The notes under the pieces are model-generated. The model had not been told where the DNA came from. It saw only the letters and a program-made list of their open reading frames with translations, and made no database searches. Positions 35,300 to 47,037 of a stretch of DNA of 64,000 nt are shown one piece after another (within the stretch, counting starts at the first letter, position 1; each line of letters opens with the position of its first letter). The translations under genes were made by a program, and so were the position numbers. Source of the DNA: Moraxellaceae bacterium (lineage in GTDB: Bacteria; Pseudomonadota; Gammaproteobacteria; Pseudomonadales; Moraxellaceae); contig JAUSND010000008.1 in the NCBI GenBank assembly GCA_030646295.1, positions 1-64,000 on the forward strand, in the 5' to 3' direction.

Positions 35300-35391
35300 G
35301 AAACCTCTTGAATTACTTTCTGAAACTGCACCAGAACGGACGACAACCGGCATCCCGTACCGGGAAACCGGTCAAACGCCTGATGCAAGGA

Positions 35392-35452
35392 GGCCCGACC
35401 TTGAAAAAGCGTAGTTTACCTGAGGTAAATCCGCATTTTCCGAGGCCGGGCC
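35392..35452. other. 61-nt imperfect cruciform between infB and rbfA
   Basis: The outer arms GGCCCG...(C)GGGCC and inner arms close on a perfect TTTACCT-G-AGGTAAA centre (35415-35429). There is no terminal T-run, so it is likelier an RNA-processing or stability element than a terminator. Confidence 0.6.
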
Positions 35453-35483
35453 AACGCCACAGCAGATCCTTCAGCCAGCCCGA

Positions 35484-38195
35484 TCAGAGGCTGCGCTTGA
35501 TGATGGTGACATCATAGACTTCGATCTTGTCGCCCACACGGATGTCGTTGTAGCCCTTGACCGCCAGACCACACTCCACACCATTGCGAACTTCCTGAAC
35601 GTCGTCCTTGAAGCGGCGCAGGGATTCGAGTTCGCCCTGGAACACCACCACATCATCACGCAGCACACGAATCGGCTTGCTGCGGTACAACGTACCTTCG
35701 ATAGCCATACAGCCGGCTGCTGCACCGAACTTGGACGAACGGAACACTTCACGAACCTGCGCCACACCAAGAATCGATTCACGATGCTCGGGTGCCAGCA
35801 TGCCGCTCATGGCCGACTTCACGTCATCAATCAGCTCATAAATGATGCTGTAATAACGCAGGTCAATCTCGTCAGCCTGGCACTTGGCCCGTGCAGCACT
35901 GTCGGCACGCACGTTAAAGCCGAGAATCACGGCACCGGTCGACTCGGCAAGCGTCACATCAGATTCCGTGATCGCGCCAACGCCCGATCCCACGATGGCA
36001 ACGCGCACTTCATCGGTGCCCAGAGCCTGCAGGGACTGTGTCAGTGCTTCCAGCGATCCGCGCACATCGGTCTTGAGCACGATATTGACGGAAGACGCTT
36101 CCTTCTTGCCCATGTTGGCAAACAGGTTTTCCAGCTTCATGCTCTGCTGACGATCCAGACGGGCCTGACGCAGCTTGGACGCGCGGAAATCAGCCACTTC
36201 ACGCGCCTTGCGCTCGTCATCCACCACGAGGAATTCATCACCGGCATCCGGTGCTTCGGGCAGACCAAGAATCTCGACCGGAATCGATGGGCCGGCCGAC
36301 TTGATCGGCTTGCCGTTCTCATCGTTCATGGCGCGAACACGGCCGTAATGCGTACCCGCCAGCACCAGGTCACCGGTCTTCAGCGTGCCGCGCTGTATCA
36401 GCAAGGTCGCTACAGCGCCGCGACCCTTGTCGATACGGGCTTCGATCACCACACCCTGGGCCTGGCCATCCACCACAGCGGTCAGTTCCAGCAGTTCCGC
36501 CTGGGTCAGGATCGCTTCAAGCAGCGCATCAACACCGTCACCGGTATGTGCGGACACCTTGCAGATCTGGGTATCGCCGCCCCATTCCTCGGGCACGATT
36601 TCCTTGACGGTCAGTTCGTTCAGCACGCGATCAGGATCGGCGCTCGGCTTGTCCATCTTGTTGATGGCGACAATGATCGGCACGCCGGCAGCACGGGCAT
36701 GATCAATGGCTTCTGCCGTCTGCGGCATGACGCCGTCATCAGCGGCCACCACGATCACCACGATATCCGTGGCGTTGGCACCACGGGCACGCATGGCGCT
36801 GAACGCGGCATGGCCCGGGGTATCAAGGAAAGTGATCATGCCGCGATCGGTTTCCACATGATAGGCACCGATATGCTGGGTGATGCCACCGGCTTCGCCA
36901 GCAGCCACCTTGGCACGACGGATATAGTCGAGCAGCGACGTCTTGCCATGGTCAACGTGACCCATGATCGTCACCACCGGCGCACGAGTGAAGGCATCCC
37001 CGTGATGCTTGATGGCATCCTTGAGGGAGTCTTCCATCGCCGTTTCACTGACAAACTTCGGATTGTGGCCGAGTTCCTCGACCACCAGGCCGGCAGTGGC
37101 CTGATCAATCGTCTGGTTGGCCGTCACCACTTCGCCCATTTTCATGAGCACCTTGATGACCACCTTGGCCTTCAGCGCCATCTTCTGCGCCAGATCGGCC
37201 ACGCTGATGTTTTCACCGATGGTGACGTCGTACACCTGCTTCTCCACCGGCTTTTCAAATCCGTGCTGCTTGGACAAGGTACTGCTCAGGGTGCGTGTCG
37301 GGCGGAAAACCTGCTCTTCCTGACCCTTCTTCTTGCCACCCTTGCCCTTGCCACCAGCCTTGGTTGTGCTGCCACGGCGGATCTCGCGATCTTCACGGGC
37401 AAACGAATCTTCGTATGCAGTACCCACCAGACCACGCGCCAGCGGAACATCAACTGCCGGGGCGGGCGTATCGCCGCCACGCGACTCGATCTCTTCGGCA
37501 ATCTTGCGGGCCTGCTCCAGGGTCTTCTGGCGAGCCTTTTCTTCCGCTTCCAGACGCAGCTTTTCTTCCTGCTTGCGGCGAACATCTTCCGCCGCCTTCA
37601 CGCGGGCTTCTTCAGCCTCACGCTTTGCCTTTTCTTCCGCAGTTTCTTCGCGCGCCTTGGTAACAGCACCCAGCTTGGGCACGCTCAGCTTCTTGTCCTT
37701 GGCGCCCTTGTTGGCAACATCATTCGCACGACGGGCTTCCTCGGCAGCCTTGCGGGCCTCTTCTTCCGACGCCGCAATGCGGGCATCTTCCTCGGCCTTG
37801 CGCACGGCAGCTTCCGCCGCCAGACGCTCTTCCTCGGCCTTGCGCACCGCTTCTTCCGCTTCGCGCGCCGCATCTTCCTGATCGTCAAGCGATGAACGCT
37901 TCACGTAGGAGCGCGTCTTGCGCACTTCGACATTAACGGTCTTGGCCTTTCCACCCGCAGAGGGTGCAACCTTCAGTGTCGACGTTTCCTTGCGCTTGAG
38001 TGTGATTTTCTTCGGCTCGGCATCGCTTTCGCCATGAGCCCGCTTGAGGTGCGCGAGCAGCTGCTGCTTTTCCGTATCGGAAACTGCATCATCCGCGCTC
38101 TTGTGCGACAGGCCGGCGTCCTGCATCTGTGTCAGCAGGGTTTCTACCGGACGGCCCACAGTCTCGGCCAATTGTTTGACGGTCACTTCAGCCAT
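35484..38195 (-). CDS. infB: Translation initiation factor IF-2
   Basis: GTPase that places initiator tRNA on the 30S. 903 residues: an N-terminal IF2-N domain (about 1-55), a long Ala/Glu/Lys/Arg coiled-coil region (about 95-260), a second IF2-N domain (about 325-375), the G domain with GHVDHGKT at 412-419, DTPGHAAF and NKMD, then the C-terminal domains. The ATG follows GGAGAG. In this position between nusA and rbfA as in most gammaproteobacteria. Confidence 0.97.
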   Translation of the reverse strand: MAEVTVKQLAETVGRPVETLLTQMQDAGLSHKSADDAVSDTEKQQLLAHLKRAHGESDAEPKKITLKRKETSTLKVAPSAGGKAKTVNVEVRKTRSYVKRSSLDDQEDAAREAEEAVRKAEEERLAAEAAVRKAEEDARIAASEEEARKAAEEARRANDVANKGAKDKKLSVPKLGAVTKAREETAEEKAKREAEEARVKAAEDVRRKQEEKLRLEAEEKARQKTLEQARKIAEEIESRGGDTPAPAVDVPLARGLVGTAYEDSFAREDREIRRGSTTKAGGKGKGGKKKGQEEQVFRPTRTLSSTLSKQHGFEKPVEKQVYDVTIGENISVADLAQKMALKAKVVIKVLMKMGEVVTANQTIDQATAGLVVEELGHNPKFVSETAMEDSLKDAIKHHGDAFTRAPVVTIMGHVDHGKTSLLDYIRRAKVAAGEAGGITQHIGAYHVETDRGMITFLDTPGHAAFSAMRARGANATDIVVIVVAADDGVMPQTAEAIDHARAAGVPIIVAINKMDKPSADPDRVLNELTVKEIVPEEWGGDTQICKVSAHTGDGVDALLEAILTQAELLELTAVVDGQAQGVVIEARIDKGRGAVATLLIQRGTLKTGDLVLAGTHYGRVRAMNDENGKPIKSAGPSIPVEILGLPEAPDAGDEFLVVDDERKAREVADFRASKLRQARLDRQQSMKLENLFANMGKKEASSVNIVLKTDVRGSLEALTQSLQALGTDEVRVAIVGSGVGAITESDVTLAESTGAVILGFNVRADSAARAKCQADEIDLRYYSIIYELIDDVKSAMSGMLAPEHRESILGVAQVREVFRSSKFGAAAGCMAIEGTLYRSKPIRVLRDDVVVFQGELESLRRFKDDVQEVRNGVECGLAVKGYNDIRVGDKIEVYDVTIIKRSL

Positions 38196-38242
38196 GTAGC
38201 GTGTCTCTCCGCTTAGCTCGGCAGTAATGGTTCAGGGTCTGA

Positions 38243-39718
38243 TCACTGGAACCAGGGTTCACGTGCCTTCATGATGAGCTGACCGGCTTGTTCGGCGCCC
38301 AGCCCTTCAATATCTGCAATATCATCAATGCCTTGCTCGGCCAGATCTTCCATGGTGATCACGCCACGCGCGGCCAGCTCGAATGCCAGCTTGCGTGTCA
38401 TGCCTTCCATGTTGAGCAGATCTTCAGCCGGCTCGGCATTCAACTTCTCTTCGGACACCAGCGCCCTGGTCAACAGGGCATCCTTGGCGCGCTGGCGCAG
38501 GGCATTGACGATATCCTCGTCAAATTCCTCGATGGCCAGCATTTCCTCGATGGGCACATACGCCACTTCTTCCAGCGAGGTAAAACCTTCGTTGACCAGA
38601 ATGGAGGCAACATCCTCATCCACTTCAAGGTCGCGCACAAACGCATCAATGTAGTGGTGCGATTCGGTTTCCTGCTTGGCCTGCGCGGCTTCAACAGTCA
38701 TGACATTGAGGCGCCAGCCGGTCAGCTCGGAAGCCAGACGGATGTTCTGACCACCACGACCGATCGCCATGGCCAGCTGCTCTTCCTCGACAGCCACATC
38801 CATGGAGTGGGAGTCTTCATCAATAACGATGGCGGCCACTTCGGCCGGCTGCAGGGCATTGATGACGTACTGCGCAGGATTGTCATCCCACAGCACGATA
38901 TCCACACGCTCGCCAGCAAGCTCGCCGGACACCGCCTGTACACGTGCACCGCGCATACCGATGCAGGCACCCTGCGGATCAATACGCTGGTCATTGGTCT
39001 TGACGGCAATCTTGGCACGCACACCCGGGTCACGGGCAGCACCACGGATTTCAATGATTTCTTCGCCAATTTCCGGCACTTCGATGCGGAACAGTTCGAC
39101 GATCATTTCCGGACGGGTACGCGAGACCAGCAACTGGGAGCCACGACCCTCTGCATTCACATCGAACAGCACGGCACGCACACGCTCGCCGATACGGAAG
39201 GTTTCACGCGAAATCATTTCTTCACGGGCAAGATAGGCTTCGGCATTGCCACCGAGATCCAGCACAAGGCCGTCACGGGTGGTCTTCTTCACAACACCGG
39301 ACAGAATCTCGCCAATACGGTGACGGTAGGCATCGACCACCAGCGCACGCTCGGCTTCGCGCACTTTCTGCACGATAACCTGCTTGGCCGTCTGGGCGGC
39401 GATACGACCGAAAACGATGGAGGGCACCTGCTCCTCACGCACGTCGCCCAGCTTCATGCCTTCGCCCTCAACATCGCTGATGGCAAGCTGCATGGCCGGA
39501 ATTTCGTGATCTTCATCCGCCACCACAGTCCAGCGGCGGAACGTATCGTAATCACCCGTCTTGCGATCAATCGCGACACGCAGATCGATCTCATCGGTAT
39601 TGTAATTTTTCTTGGTGGCAGCAACCAATGCCTGCTCAAGCGCCTGGAAAATCACTTCCCGGGAGACGCCCTTTTCATTGCTGACCGAGTCAACTACCAA
39701 CAGTATTTCTTTGCTCAT
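38243..39718 (-). CDS. nusA: Transcription termination/antitermination factor NusA
   Basis: 491-residue RNA-polymerase factor: N-terminal domain (1-125, [21 protein letters not shown]), S1 (about 135-200), two KH domains ([26 protein letters not shown]) and two acidic C-terminal repeats (about 360-490), the version found in E. coli-like bacteria. AAGGAA upstream supports ATG 39718 over the 15-codon longer frame. Confidence 0.97.
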   Translation of the reverse strand: MSKEILLVVDSVSNEKGVSREVIFQALEQALVAATKKNYNTDEIDLRVAIDRKTGDYDTFRRWTVVADEDHEIPAMQLAISDVEGEGMKLGDVREEQVPSIVFGRIAAQTAKQVIVQKVREAERALVVDAYRHRIGEILSGVVKKTTRDGLVLDLGGNAEAYLAREEMISRETFRIGERVRAVLFDVNAEGRGSQLLVSRTRPEMIVELFRIEVPEIGEEIIEIRGAARDPGVRAKIAVKTNDQRIDPQGACIGMRGARVQAVSGELAGERVDIVLWDDNPAQYVINALQPAEVAAIVIDEDSHSMDVAVEEEQLAMAIGRGGQNIRLASELTGWRLNVMTVEAAQAKQETESHHYIDAFVRDLEVDEDVASILVNEGFTSLEEVAYVPIEEMLAIEEFDEDIVNALRQRAKDALLTRALVSEEKLNAEPAEDLLNMEGMTRKLAFELAARGVITMEDLAEQGIDDIADIEGLGAEQAGQLIMKAREPWFQ

Positions 39719-39759
39719 GGTTCGTTCCTTGCGGACCTCGCCTTCAATCGGAAAGACAA

Positions 39760-40221
39760 TCAAAAATTCGGTACGACATTACCCTTGTCGATCATGGCGA
39801 ACGGAATGCTTACCTGTTCGCCTTCGCACAACAGCTGCACCGCATCATCGGTGACCTGCTGCACAACCCCTTTGTACTTGCGCCGGCCATTCAGCGGGCT
39901 GGCAAGACGAACCGCCACCTCACTGCCGGCAGAGCGACCATACTGCTCCAGCGTGAACAACGGCCGATCCCAGCCCGGCGACGACACCTCAAGGGTGTAC
40001 TCACCGGCAATCGGATCTTCCACATCCAGCACACCACTGACCTGATGGCTGACCTGGGCACATCCCTCGACCGACACCCCCTCGGGGCCCTCGATAAAAA
40101 GACGCAGCACCGAGTGCTTGCCCTGCTGGTAGAACTCGATACCCCACAGCTCGTAGCCGACGGCACTTACGGCCGGCGCCAGCATTGCTGTCATGGCTTC
40201 GACTTTTTTCGATACCGCCAT
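39760..40221 (-). CDS. rimP: Ribosome maturation factor RimP
   Basis: 30S maturation factor of 153 residues with the usual two domains; conserved segments are [34 protein letters not shown] and [15 protein letters not shown] 40221 matches the family start [10 protein letters not shown]. The frame continues upstream through a terminator and into the tRNA-fMet gene, which cannot be coding. It leads the rimP-nusA-infB-rbfA-truB-rpsO-pnp cluster. Confidence 0.94.
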   Translation of the reverse strand: MAVSKKVEAMTAMLAPAVSAVGYELWGIEFYQQGKHSVLRLFIEGPEGVSVEGCAQVSHQVSGVLDVEDPIAGEYTLEVSSPGWDRPLFTLEQYGRSAGSEVAVRLASPLNGRRKYKGVVQQVTDDAVQLLCEGEQVSIPFAMIDKGNVVPNF

Positions 40222-40289
40222 CGCTGCCGTCTCTCGAATGAGGCGCAACCCGGACGGGTCGCCAATACATAAATCGCGGAAACAAAAAA

Positions 40290-40304
40290 TGGGCACATGG
40301 CCCA
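40290..40304 (-). terminator. Second hairpin downstream of tRNA-fMet
   Basis: Minus strand TGGGC, 5-base loop, GCCCA, then TTTTTTG. Tandem with the stronger terminator upstream. Confidence 0.55.
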
Positions 40305-40344
40305 CTCTTCTGACCCGATCCGCGTCGGGTCCGCGCGACCTGTA

Positions 40345-40371
40345 AAAAAGCCCACACAAGGTGGGCTTTTT
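40345..40371 (-). terminator. Terminator after tRNA-fMet
   Basis: AAAAAGCCCAC, 5-base loop, GTGGGCTTTTT; followed on the minus strand by the T-rich arm. Ends the secG-tRNA transcript before rimP. Confidence 0.88.
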
Positions 40372-40407
40372 CACGAAGCTTCGTGCTGACAGCTTCCAAG
40401 TCCAAAG

Positions 40408-40484
<77 letters not shown>

Positions 40485-40584
40485 TCAGAGGACGGCGACT
40501 ATAGGGCCGATGACCGTTGATGTCAAAGGATATTTGTCGCCTTTTTCCGTTCTCGCCCCTGGCTGGCCGACAACGGTTAAAACA

Positions 40585-40669
40585 TGGTGCGGAAGGGGGG
40601 ACTTGAACCCCCATGCCGTTAGGCACAACCACCTCAAGGTTGCGTGTATACCAATTTCACCACTTCCGC
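40585..40669 (-). tRNA. tRNA-Leu (GAG)
   Basis: 85 nt with a long variable arm, encoded CCA (40585-40587) and anticodon GAG (40633-40635). Acceptor GCGGAAG pairs with CTTCCGC, discriminator A. It lies just after secG, the same position as leuU in E. coli. Confidence 0.97.
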
Positions 40670-40701
40670 AAAACTGTGATCCCTGAGGACCTGCACCATC
40701 A

Positions 40702-41073
40702 TTACTTGACTGGTGCCACCGGAACATCACCACCTGCAGGCTGAGGAGCCACTGCCGGGGCCACTGGCACATCACCAGCGGGCTTGCTGTCCGTTGTTGC
40801 TGTTTCGGCCGGGATAACCGGCACCACGCCATACGACGCCGCATGCTTGCGGGCGTAGATGGCAAGGCTCAGGCTGGTGATGAAGAAGATCGCCGCCAGC
40901 ACTGCCGTAAAACGTGTCAGGAAACTGGCTGCACCCGCCGCACCGAACACGGTCTGCGACGAACCACCACCAAACGAGGCACCCATTTCTGCACCCTTAC
41001 CCTGCTGCAACAGGATAAGGGCGGTCATGGCAATGGCCACCAGCACATGCACAACCAGGATCAGGGTTTCCAT
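40702..41073 (-). CDS. secG: Preprotein translocase subunit SecG
   Basis: Membrane component of SecYEG. 123 residues with two helices (METLILVVHVLVAIAMTALI; FTAVLAAIFFITSLSLAIY) around the conserved QGKGAEMGASFGGGSSQTVFG loop, then a Pro/Ala-rich tail. ATG 41073 is the family start; it is 11 bases from the tpiA stop, so the two are cotranscribed with the tRNAs downstream. Confidence 0.96.
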   Translation of the reverse strand: METLILVVHVLVAIAMTALILLQQGKGAEMGASFGGGSSQTVFGAAGAASFLTRFTAVLAAIFFITSLSLAIYARKHAASYGVVPVIPAETATTDSKPAGDVPVAPAVAPQPAGGDVPVAPVK

Positions 41074-41083
41074 TACATTCGTC

Positions 41084-41845
41084 TCACTGCGCTGCCCGGG
41101 CTGCCCGGGCAATCGCCACAAATTCATTTGCGTCCAGCGACGCTCCACCCACAAGGGCACCATCAATGTCCGGCATGGCGAACAGGGCGGCCGCATTGGC
41201 TGCCTTGACGCTACCGCCGTACAGCAACCGCAAGCCTGCAGCCACTGCCTCATCTTCCTGCGCCACCTGCGACCGCAACAGCGCATGAACTTCCTGCGCC
41301 TGCTCCGGCGTTGCCGTACGCCCGGTTCCGATAGCCCAGACAGGCTCGTAAGCCACTACTGCCTGCGCCAGCGCAGCCACCCCTGCCGCGGCCAGTACGA
41401 CATCAAGCTGTCGCCTCACCACCACTGCAGTTGCGCCTGCTTCACGCTCATCGAGCGTTTCACCGACACAAAGAACAGGAACAAGCCCCGCCTCCTGTGC
41501 CTTCAAAAACTTTTCCGCGACCAGCGCATCGGACTCGCCGTAATGCGTACGCCGCTCGGAGTGCCCGATGATCACGGCATGACAGCCACAATCAACCAGC
41601 ATTCCTGCAGAAACTTCGCCAGTAAAGGCGCCGTCACTTTCGCGGGCCACATTCTGGGCCGCCAACGCGATGCCACTACCCTGCAACAGACCCGCCACCT
41701 GCATCAGGTAAGCTGCCGGCGGCGCCACCCACATGTCGACGCCAACCCAGTCTGCCGTCTGCGCCTTCAGCGACTGCAGCAGTGCAGCATTGCTTGCCTG
41801 CCGTCCCTGCATTTTCCAGTTACCGGCCACCAGCTTGCGACGCAT
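41084..41845 (-). CDS. tpiA: Triose-phosphate isomerase
   Basis: Interconverts DHAP and glyceraldehyde-3-phosphate. 253-residue TIM barrel; Asn9 and Lys11 in GNWKM, catalytic His in IIGHSERR, catalytic Glu in VAYEPVWAIGTG, and phosphate loop YGGSVKAANA. AAGGAG before the ATG. A promoter lies just upstream, so tpiA-secG-tRNA is a separate unit from glmM. Confidence 0.97.
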   Translation of the reverse strand: MRRKLVAGNWKMQGRQASNAALLQSLKAQTADWVGVDMWVAPPAAYLMQVAGLLQGSGIALAAQNVARESDGAFTGEVSAGMLVDCGCHAVIIGHSERRTHYGESDALVAEKFLKAQEAGLVPVLCVGETLDEREAGATAVVVRRQLDVVLAAAGVAALAQAVVAYEPVWAIGTGRTATPEQAQEVHALLRSQVAQEDEAVAAGLRLLYGGSVKAANAAALFAMPDIDGALVGGASLDANEFVAIARAARAAQ

Positions 41846-41903
41846 CGACCAGCTCCTTTCCGCTTTTTGCGCTACCCGCCCAACCCGGCGCGAGAGGGCC
41901 GCA

Positions 41904-41932
41904 ATCTTAGGGAACCCGAACGCAAATGTCTA
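41904..41932 (-). promoter_or_regulatory. Promoter of tpiA-secG-tRNA
   Basis: Minus strand TAGACA (41927-41932), 17-bp spacer, TAAGAT (41904-41909). Confidence 0.55.
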
Positions 41933-41989
41933 TCCGTGAAAACCCTCCAGAGCGGCTTTTTTCACTTCGGGCCGGCAGGCCGGACGCGA

Positions 41990-43327
41990 TCAGGCCAGCG
42001 CCTCGGTCACCACCTGCGCCAACTCCTCTGCCAGCCCTTCCACCACCGACTTTTCCGCACCCTCGACCATGACCCGAATCAGGGGCTCGGTGCCGGAGGC
42101 GCGCAACAGCACGCGGCCACGATCGGCCAGACGCGCCTCTGCCGCCTTTACGGCCTCCAGGACGCGTGGATGCGCCATCGGGTCCGAGCGCTTGCCAACG
42201 CGCACATTGACCAGATGCTGCGGGTATTTCTGCATGCCCTTGCGCAATTCGTGCAGCGGGGTACCGGTGCGCACCATGGCGGTCAGCACCTGAAGTGCCG
42301 CAATAATGGCGTCGCCGGTCGTGGTCTTGTCGAGACAGACGATATGCCCGGAGGCCTCACCGCCCAGCGCCCAGCCGCGGCCCTCCATCTCCGCCATCAC
42401 ATGGCGATCGCCGACCTTGGCCCGCACGAACTCCAGCCCCATCTCCCGTACGGCAACCTCCATGCCGAGATTGCTCATCAGGGTACCCACCACGCCGCCA
42501 ATACCGTTACCGGTCGCCATGCGCTCGCGGGCAATGATCACGATGAGCTCGTCACCATCGACGAGTTCGCCATGCCGGTCCACCATCAGCACCCGGTCAC
42601 TGTCGCCATCAAAGGCAATGCCAAGATCCGCACCCTGCTCTACCACCGCCTTCTGCAGTGACTCGGGATGGGTGGAACCACAGTCCCGGTTGATGTTGAG
42701 GCCATCCGGCGCACACGCCAGCTTGATGACGTCGGCACCCAGCTCGGTGAACACCGACGGCCCCACCTGATAGGCGGCACCGTTGGCACAATCCAGCACA
42801 ATCTTCAGGCCACGCAGGCTGAGGTGAAACGGAAAACTGGACTTGCAGAACTCGATATAACGGCCGCGGGCATCATCCTGGCGCATGGCCTTGCCCAGTG
42901 CATCCGGCGCCTCAATGGCCAGCGGCTTGTCGAGCCACTCTTCAATGGAGGCCTCGACGTCGTCCTGCAGCTTCTTGCCGTCAGCGCCAAAGAACTTGAT
43001 GCCGTTGTCGTAATACGGATTGTGCGAGGCTGAAATCACGATGCCGGCATCGGCATGAAAGGCGCGCGTCAGATAGGCAATTGCCGGTGTCGGCATGGGA
43101 CCGAGCAGGCGCACGCTGACACCGGCAGCGGACAGTCCCGCCTCCAGCGCCGACTCCAGCAGATAGCCGGACAGGCGCGTGTCCTTGCCCATCACTACCC
43201 AGGACTGGCCATTACGTGCCAGTGCCTTGCCCGCCGCCCAGCCGAGCTTGAGGGCAAACTCCGGGGTAATCGGGTCTTCACCCACCTTGCCGCGTACGCC
43301 ATCGGTTCCGAAATATTTTCTGGTCAT
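41990..43327 (-). CDS. glmM: Phosphoglucosamine mutase
   Basis: Converts glucosamine-6-P to glucosamine-1-P for UDP-GlcNAc. 445 residues; the phosphorylated serine is Ser101 in [16 protein letters not shown]; metal-binding DGDSDR and the C-terminal [12 protein letters not shown] phosphate loop are present. AGGAAG precedes the ATG. The start overlaps the folP stop by one base (TAATG). Confidence 0.97.
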   Translation of the reverse strand: MTRKYFGTDGVRGKVGEDPITPEFALKLGWAAGKALARNGQSWVVMGKDTRLSGYLLESALEAGLSAAGVSVRLLGPMPTPAIAYLTRAFHADAGIVISASHNPYYDNGIKFFGADGKKLQDDVEASIEEWLDKPLAIEAPDALGKAMRQDDARGRYIEFCKSSFPFHLSLRGLKIVLDCANGAAYQVGPSVFTELGADVIKLACAPDGLNINRDCGSTHPESLQKAVVEQGADLGIAFDGDSDRVLMVDRHGELVDGDELIVIIARERMATGNGIGGVVGTLMSNLGMEVAVREMGLEFVRAKVGDRHVMAEMEGRGWALGGEASGHIVCLDKTTTGDAIIAALQVLTAMVRTGTPLHELRKGMQKYPQHLVNVRVGKRSDPMAHPRVLEAVKAAEARLADRGRVLLRASGTEPLIRVMVEGAEKSVVEGLAEELAQVVTEALA

Positions 43328-44181
43328 TATCCTGCTTCCTGACTGCGGTGCCGCAGCACGGCAGAGACAACCGCGAGTGCATCGGCGGTCGCTTTAACAT
43401 CATGGACGCGCACAATAGCGGCGCCGTTCATTACAGACAAGACTGCTGCTGCCACACTGGCATGCAGACGCTGGTCTACCGGAGCGCCGCCCAGCAACGC
43501 CCCCAGCATGGATTTGCGCGACAATCCTGCCAGCACGGGACAGCCCCAGCGCCGGAAGTGCGCCAGCCCGTCCAGCAAGGCGACATTGTGCGCAAGGGAC
43601 TTGCCAAAGCCGAAGCCCGGATCGATGAGCAGACGTGATTTGCCGATGCCGGCCGCCTCGCAGGCAGCAATGCGCTCATCAAAAAAGGCATCCAGCTGGG
43701 CAAACACATTCTCGTAGCGGGGCTGCAACTGCATGGTGTCCGGCTCACCCTGCATGTGCATCAGGCAGACCGGCAACCCGGTGGCCGCTGCAGCCGCAAG
43801 GGCGCCTGGACGCTGCAAGGCACGCACGTCATTGATGAGGCCGGCACCAAGGGCTGCCGCCCCGGTCATCACGTGCGGTGAAGACGTGTCGATGGAAATG
43901 ATGGCATCCACTTCGCGCGCCACTGCCTCGACCACCGGCAGCATGCGGTCCAGCTCCTCCTGCAACGATACCGGCGCAGCGCCGGGCCGCGTGCTTTCGG
44001 CTCCGATATCAATCAGTTGTGCGCCGTCCGCCTGCATCTGCACCGCCTGACGCAATGCCGCATCGAGCGTGAGGTAGCGACCGCCATCGGAAAAGGAGTC
44101 GGGCGTGACGTTCAGGATGCCCATGACCACCGGCCGATCAAGACTCAACGGCCGTGTGCCGCACTGCAGGAATGAACTCAT
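43327..44181 (-). CDS. folP: Dihydropteroate synthase
   Basis: Joins p-aminobenzoate to the pterin made by FolK; target of sulfonamides. TIM barrel of 284 residues from ATG 44181, with [15 protein letters not shown] and the [11 protein letters not shown] loop, LINDVRAL, and SRKSMLG. Starts at 44196-44217 are open but give an N-terminus longer than the family; none has a clear ribosome site. It follows ftsH as in E. coli. Confidence 0.93.
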   Translation of the reverse strand: MSSFLQCGTRPLSLDRPVVMGILNVTPDSFSDGGRYLTLDAALRQAVQMQADGAQLIDIGAESTRPGAAPVSLQEELDRMLPVVEAVAREVDAIISIDTSSPHVMTGAAALGAGLINDVRALQRPGALAAAAATGLPVCLMHMQGEPDTMQLQPRYENVFAQLDAFFDERIAACEAAGIGKSRLLIDPGFGFGKSLAHNVALLDGLAHFRRWGCPVLAGLSRKSMLGALLGGAPVDQRLHASVAAAVLSVMNGAAIVRVHDVKATADALAVVSAVLRHRSQEAG

Positions 44182-44217
44182 CACCGGACTGCCCATCATC
44201 GGAGAAACCAAAAACAA

Positions 44218-44235
44218 GGGCCGCTATTGCGGCCC
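44218..44235 (-). terminator. Terminator after ftsH
   Basis: Minus strand GGGCCGC, 4-base loop, GCGGCCC then TTGTTTTTGG. Located between ftsH and the folP start, so part of the transcription stops before folP. Confidence 0.75.
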
Positions 44236-44258
44236 GTTCGGGGAGGAAGTGCGGCGGC

Positions 44259-46208
44259 TCAGTGCTGGCCCGCCGGCCCACCGATTGGTGCAGAGTCTGC
44301 CTTTACCGCCGTGTCTGCAGCGGCATCCTTGTCCTGCACCGGCGTTCCGCCGCCGGGGGCACCGCTACCACTGCCCCAGTCCTTGGGTGGCTCGGGACGA
44401 CGTCCTTCCATGATGGCATTGATCTGGCTGACATCAATGGTCTCATACTGGATCAGTGCCTCGGCCATCAGGTCGAGCTTCTCGCGGTTATCAATGAGGA
44501 TCTGGCGCGCCTTGTCGTAGCAACGATCAATAATGGCTCGCACTTCGTTGTCGATATCCATCGCAGTCTGCTCGGACACGCTCTTGTGCTGCGTCACCGA
44601 ACGACCGAGAAAGACCTCGCCTTCATCTTCCTCGTACATGAGCGGGCCCATTTTTTCGGACAAGCCCCACTTGGTCACCATGTTGCGTGCCATTTCGGTG
44701 GCACGCTGGATGTCGTTGCTGGCGCCGGTGGTGACACCGTCAAAACCCAGTGTCAGTTCCTCGGCAATACGGCCACCGAACATGGAACAGATGCGTGACT
44801 CGATGCCGCGCTTGGACCAGGAGTAGCGCTCCACTTCCGGCAGGAACATGGTAACGCCCAGCGCCCGGCCACGCGGAATGATGGAAACCTTGTAGACCGG
44901 ATCGTGCTCGGGCACCAGGCGGCCGACGATGGCATGACCGGCTTCGTGATAGGCGGTGTTGCGCTTTTCGTCATCCGACATGACCATGGACTTGCGCTCG
45001 GCGCCCATCATGATCTTGTCCTTGGCCAACTCGAACTCGCGCATCTCGACCAGCTTCTTGTTGGTACGGGCGGCAAACAGGGCTGCCTCGTTCACCAGAT
45101 TGGCCAGATCGGCACCGGAAAAACCCGGGGTACCGCGCGCAATCACTTCGGGATTGACGTCGTCGCCCAGCGGCACCTTGCGCATGTGCACATTGAGGAT
45201 CTGTTCGCGGCCACGGATGTCCGGCAGGCCGACCACCACCTGACGGTCAAAACGACCCGGGCGCAGCAGTGCCTTGTCGAGTACGTCGGGACGGTTGGTG
45301 GCGGCGATGACGATGATGCCGTCATTGGTTTCAAAGCCGTCCATTTCCACCAGCAACTGGTTCAGGGTCTGTTCACGCTCGTCATGACCGCCACCGAGAC
45401 CGGCGCCACGGTGACGACCGACCGCGGCAATTTCGTCGATGAAGATGATGCAGGGGGCCTGCTTCTTGGCCTGCTCGAACATGTCGCGGACGCGCGAGGC
45501 GCCGACGCCGACAAACATTTCGACGAAGTCGGAACCGGAAATCGAGAAGAAGGGAACCTTGGCTTCGCCGGCAATGGACTTGGCCAGCAGGGTCTTGCCG
45601 GTACCTGGCGGGCCCACCATGAGGATGCCGCGCGGAATCTTGCCGCCGAGCTTCTGGAACTTGCCGGGATCGCGCAGGAACTCGACGACCTCTTCGACGT
45701 CCTGCTTGGCTTCATCGCAACCTGCCACATCGGCAAAAGTGGTCTTGATCTGGTCTTCGGACAGCAGGCGGGCCTTTGACTTGCCGAACGTCATGGGGCC
45801 GCCCTTGCCACCTGCACCACCACCGCCCTGCATCTGGCGCATGAAGAACATGAACAGGCCGACAATCAGGATGACCGGGAAGCTGGCCACCAGCAACTGC
45901 ATCCATACCGACTGCTGTTCGGGCGCGGCACCTTCGACGGAGACCTTCTTGTCGAGCAGCGAAGGCATCAGGTCATTGTCCTGCACCGGCGGGCGCACGG
46001 TCTGGAACTTGTCACCATTGAGCTTTTCGCCGGTGATGGTCAGCCCGTCAATCTTGACCTTCTTGATGTCGCCGTTTTCGACCGCAGTGACAAACTCGGA
46101 GTAGTTCAGCGCCTTGGTGGACTGCTGCTGATTAAAATTGCTGAAGACGAACACCAGCACGCCGGCAATGACCAGCCACAAAACCAGATTCTTCAGCATG
46201 TCGTTCAA
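44259..46208 (-). CDS. ftsH: ATP-dependent membrane zinc protease FtsH
   Basis: Hexameric AAA+ metalloprotease for membrane and regulatory proteins. 649 residues: two helices (about 7-22 and 103-122) flank a periplasmic domain; Walker A GPPGTGKT at 199-206; SRH region downstream; zinc site HEAGH at 421-425. The C-terminus ends in a Gly/Ala-rich tail. rlmE lies upstream in the same direction, after a promoter. Confidence 0.97.
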   Translation of the reverse strand: MNDMLKNLVLWLVIAGVLVFVFSNFNQQQSTKALNYSEFVTAVENGDIKKVKIDGLTITGEKLNGDKFQTVRPPVQDNDLMPSLLDKKVSVEGAAPEQQSVWMQLLVASFPVILIVGLFMFFMRQMQGGGGAGGKGGPMTFGKSKARLLSEDQIKTTFADVAGCDEAKQDVEEVVEFLRDPGKFQKLGGKIPRGILMVGPPGTGKTLLAKSIAGEAKVPFFSISGSDFVEMFVGVGASRVRDMFEQAKKQAPCIIFIDEIAAVGRHRGAGLGGGHDEREQTLNQLLVEMDGFETNDGIIVIAATNRPDVLDKALLRPGRFDRQVVVGLPDIRGREQILNVHMRKVPLGDDVNPEVIARGTPGFSGADLANLVNEAALFAARTNKKLVEMREFELAKDKIMMGAERKSMVMSDDEKRNTAYHEAGHAIVGRLVPEHDPVYKVSIIPRGRALGVTMFLPEVERYSWSKRGIESRICSMFGGRIAEELTLGFDGVTTGASNDIQRATEMARNMVTKWGLSEKMGPLMYEEDEGEVFLGRSVTQHKSVSEQTAMDIDNEVRAIIDRCYDKARQILIDNREKLDLMAEALIQYETIDVSQINAIMEGRRPEPPKDWGSGSGAPGGGTPVQDKDAAADTAVKADSAPIGGPAGQH

Positions 46209-46262
46209 GGAAGCCCCCGCGGGATAACAAATTCATGGCCTTGTCAGGCCGCATACGGCCAC

Positions 46263-46289
46263 ATTATAGGCCGGCCGGCCGCCTGACAA
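46263..46289 (-). promoter_or_regulatory. Candidate ftsH promoter
   Basis: Minus strand TTGTCA (46284-46289), 15-bp spacer, TATAAT (46263-46268). Hexamers are good but the spacer is short. Confidence 0.45.
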
Positions 46290-46315
46290 CTCTATAACAC
46301 CCGCATATGGGGCAA

Positions 46316-46957
46316 TCACTGCCCCTTGAAACCCTGGGCCACCAGATAGACTTCCGGGGAACGTGGCCGCGAAGCCTGTGGCTTGCGCGACTTCACCACC
46401 TTGAAGTGCTCCTGGACCAGCTTGCGGTACTCGTCATAGCCCTCGCCCTGAAACACTTTGACGACAAACTCGCCGCCCGGCTTGAGTACCCGCACCGCCA
46501 TGTCCAGTGCCAGCTCGCACAGGTACAGGGCACGTGGCTGATCCGCACTGGTTCCTGACATATTGGGGGCCATGTCCGAGATTACAAGGTCTACCGGGGC
46601 ATCCCCGATGGCGGCCAGGATCTGCGCAAACACCTCGTCCTCGCGAAAGTCACCCTGAATGAAGGTGACGCCCGGCAGGGCATCCATCTCAAGGATGTCG
46701 GAGGCAATGATGCGGCCATGGTCGCCGACCAGCCTTTCGACGATCTGCGACCAGCTGCCTGGTGCCGAGCCAAGGTCCACTACGGTCATGCCTGGCCGGA
46801 TCAAGCGGTCTTTTTCGTTGATTTCCAGCAACTTGTACGCAGCACGGGAGCGATAGCCGTCTTTCTGGGCACGCTGCACATAGGGATCATCCCAATGCTC
46901 ACGCAACCAGGTCTTGCTGGAGCCACTGAGCTTGGGATTACGGAACTTTTCAGTCAT
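46316..46957 (-). CDS. rlmE: 23S rRNA 2'-O-ribose U2552 methyltransferase
   Basis: FtsJ-type methyltransferase, 213 residues. The SAM motif [11 protein letters not shown] (about residues 60-70) and catalytic segments [11 protein letters not shown] and [15 protein letters not shown] fit the K-D-K-E tetrad. [29 protein letters not shown] is the usual N-terminal region, split here around residues 15-43. It is divergent from yhbY, the conserved arrangement. Confidence 0.95.
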   Translation of the reverse strand: MTEKFRNPKLSGSSKTWLREHWDDPYVQRAQKDGYRSRAAYKLLEINEKDRLIRPGMTVVDLGSAPGSWSQIVERLVGDHGRIIASDILEMDALPGVTFIQGDFREDEVFAQILAAIGDAPVDLVISDMAPNMSGTSADQPRALYLCELALDMAVRVLKPGGEFVVKVFQGEGYDEYRKLVQEHFKVVKSRKPQASRPRSPEVYLVAQGFKGQ

Positions 46958-47037
46958 ATCAGAGGAATGGTGAGCCCGGAGAGCTTTATCGCTAGAATGG
47001 ACACCCTTTTTACCAGAATTTGCAGGTCCCTGCCGCC

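Noticed and set aside
35784-37895. A 703-codon plus-strand frame over infB
   Set aside because: Shadow of infB; low-complexity and without any recognisable motif. Similar shadows over nusA (38288-40045), glmM/tpiA (40859-42661) and pcnB (21539-22927) are rejected for the same reason.
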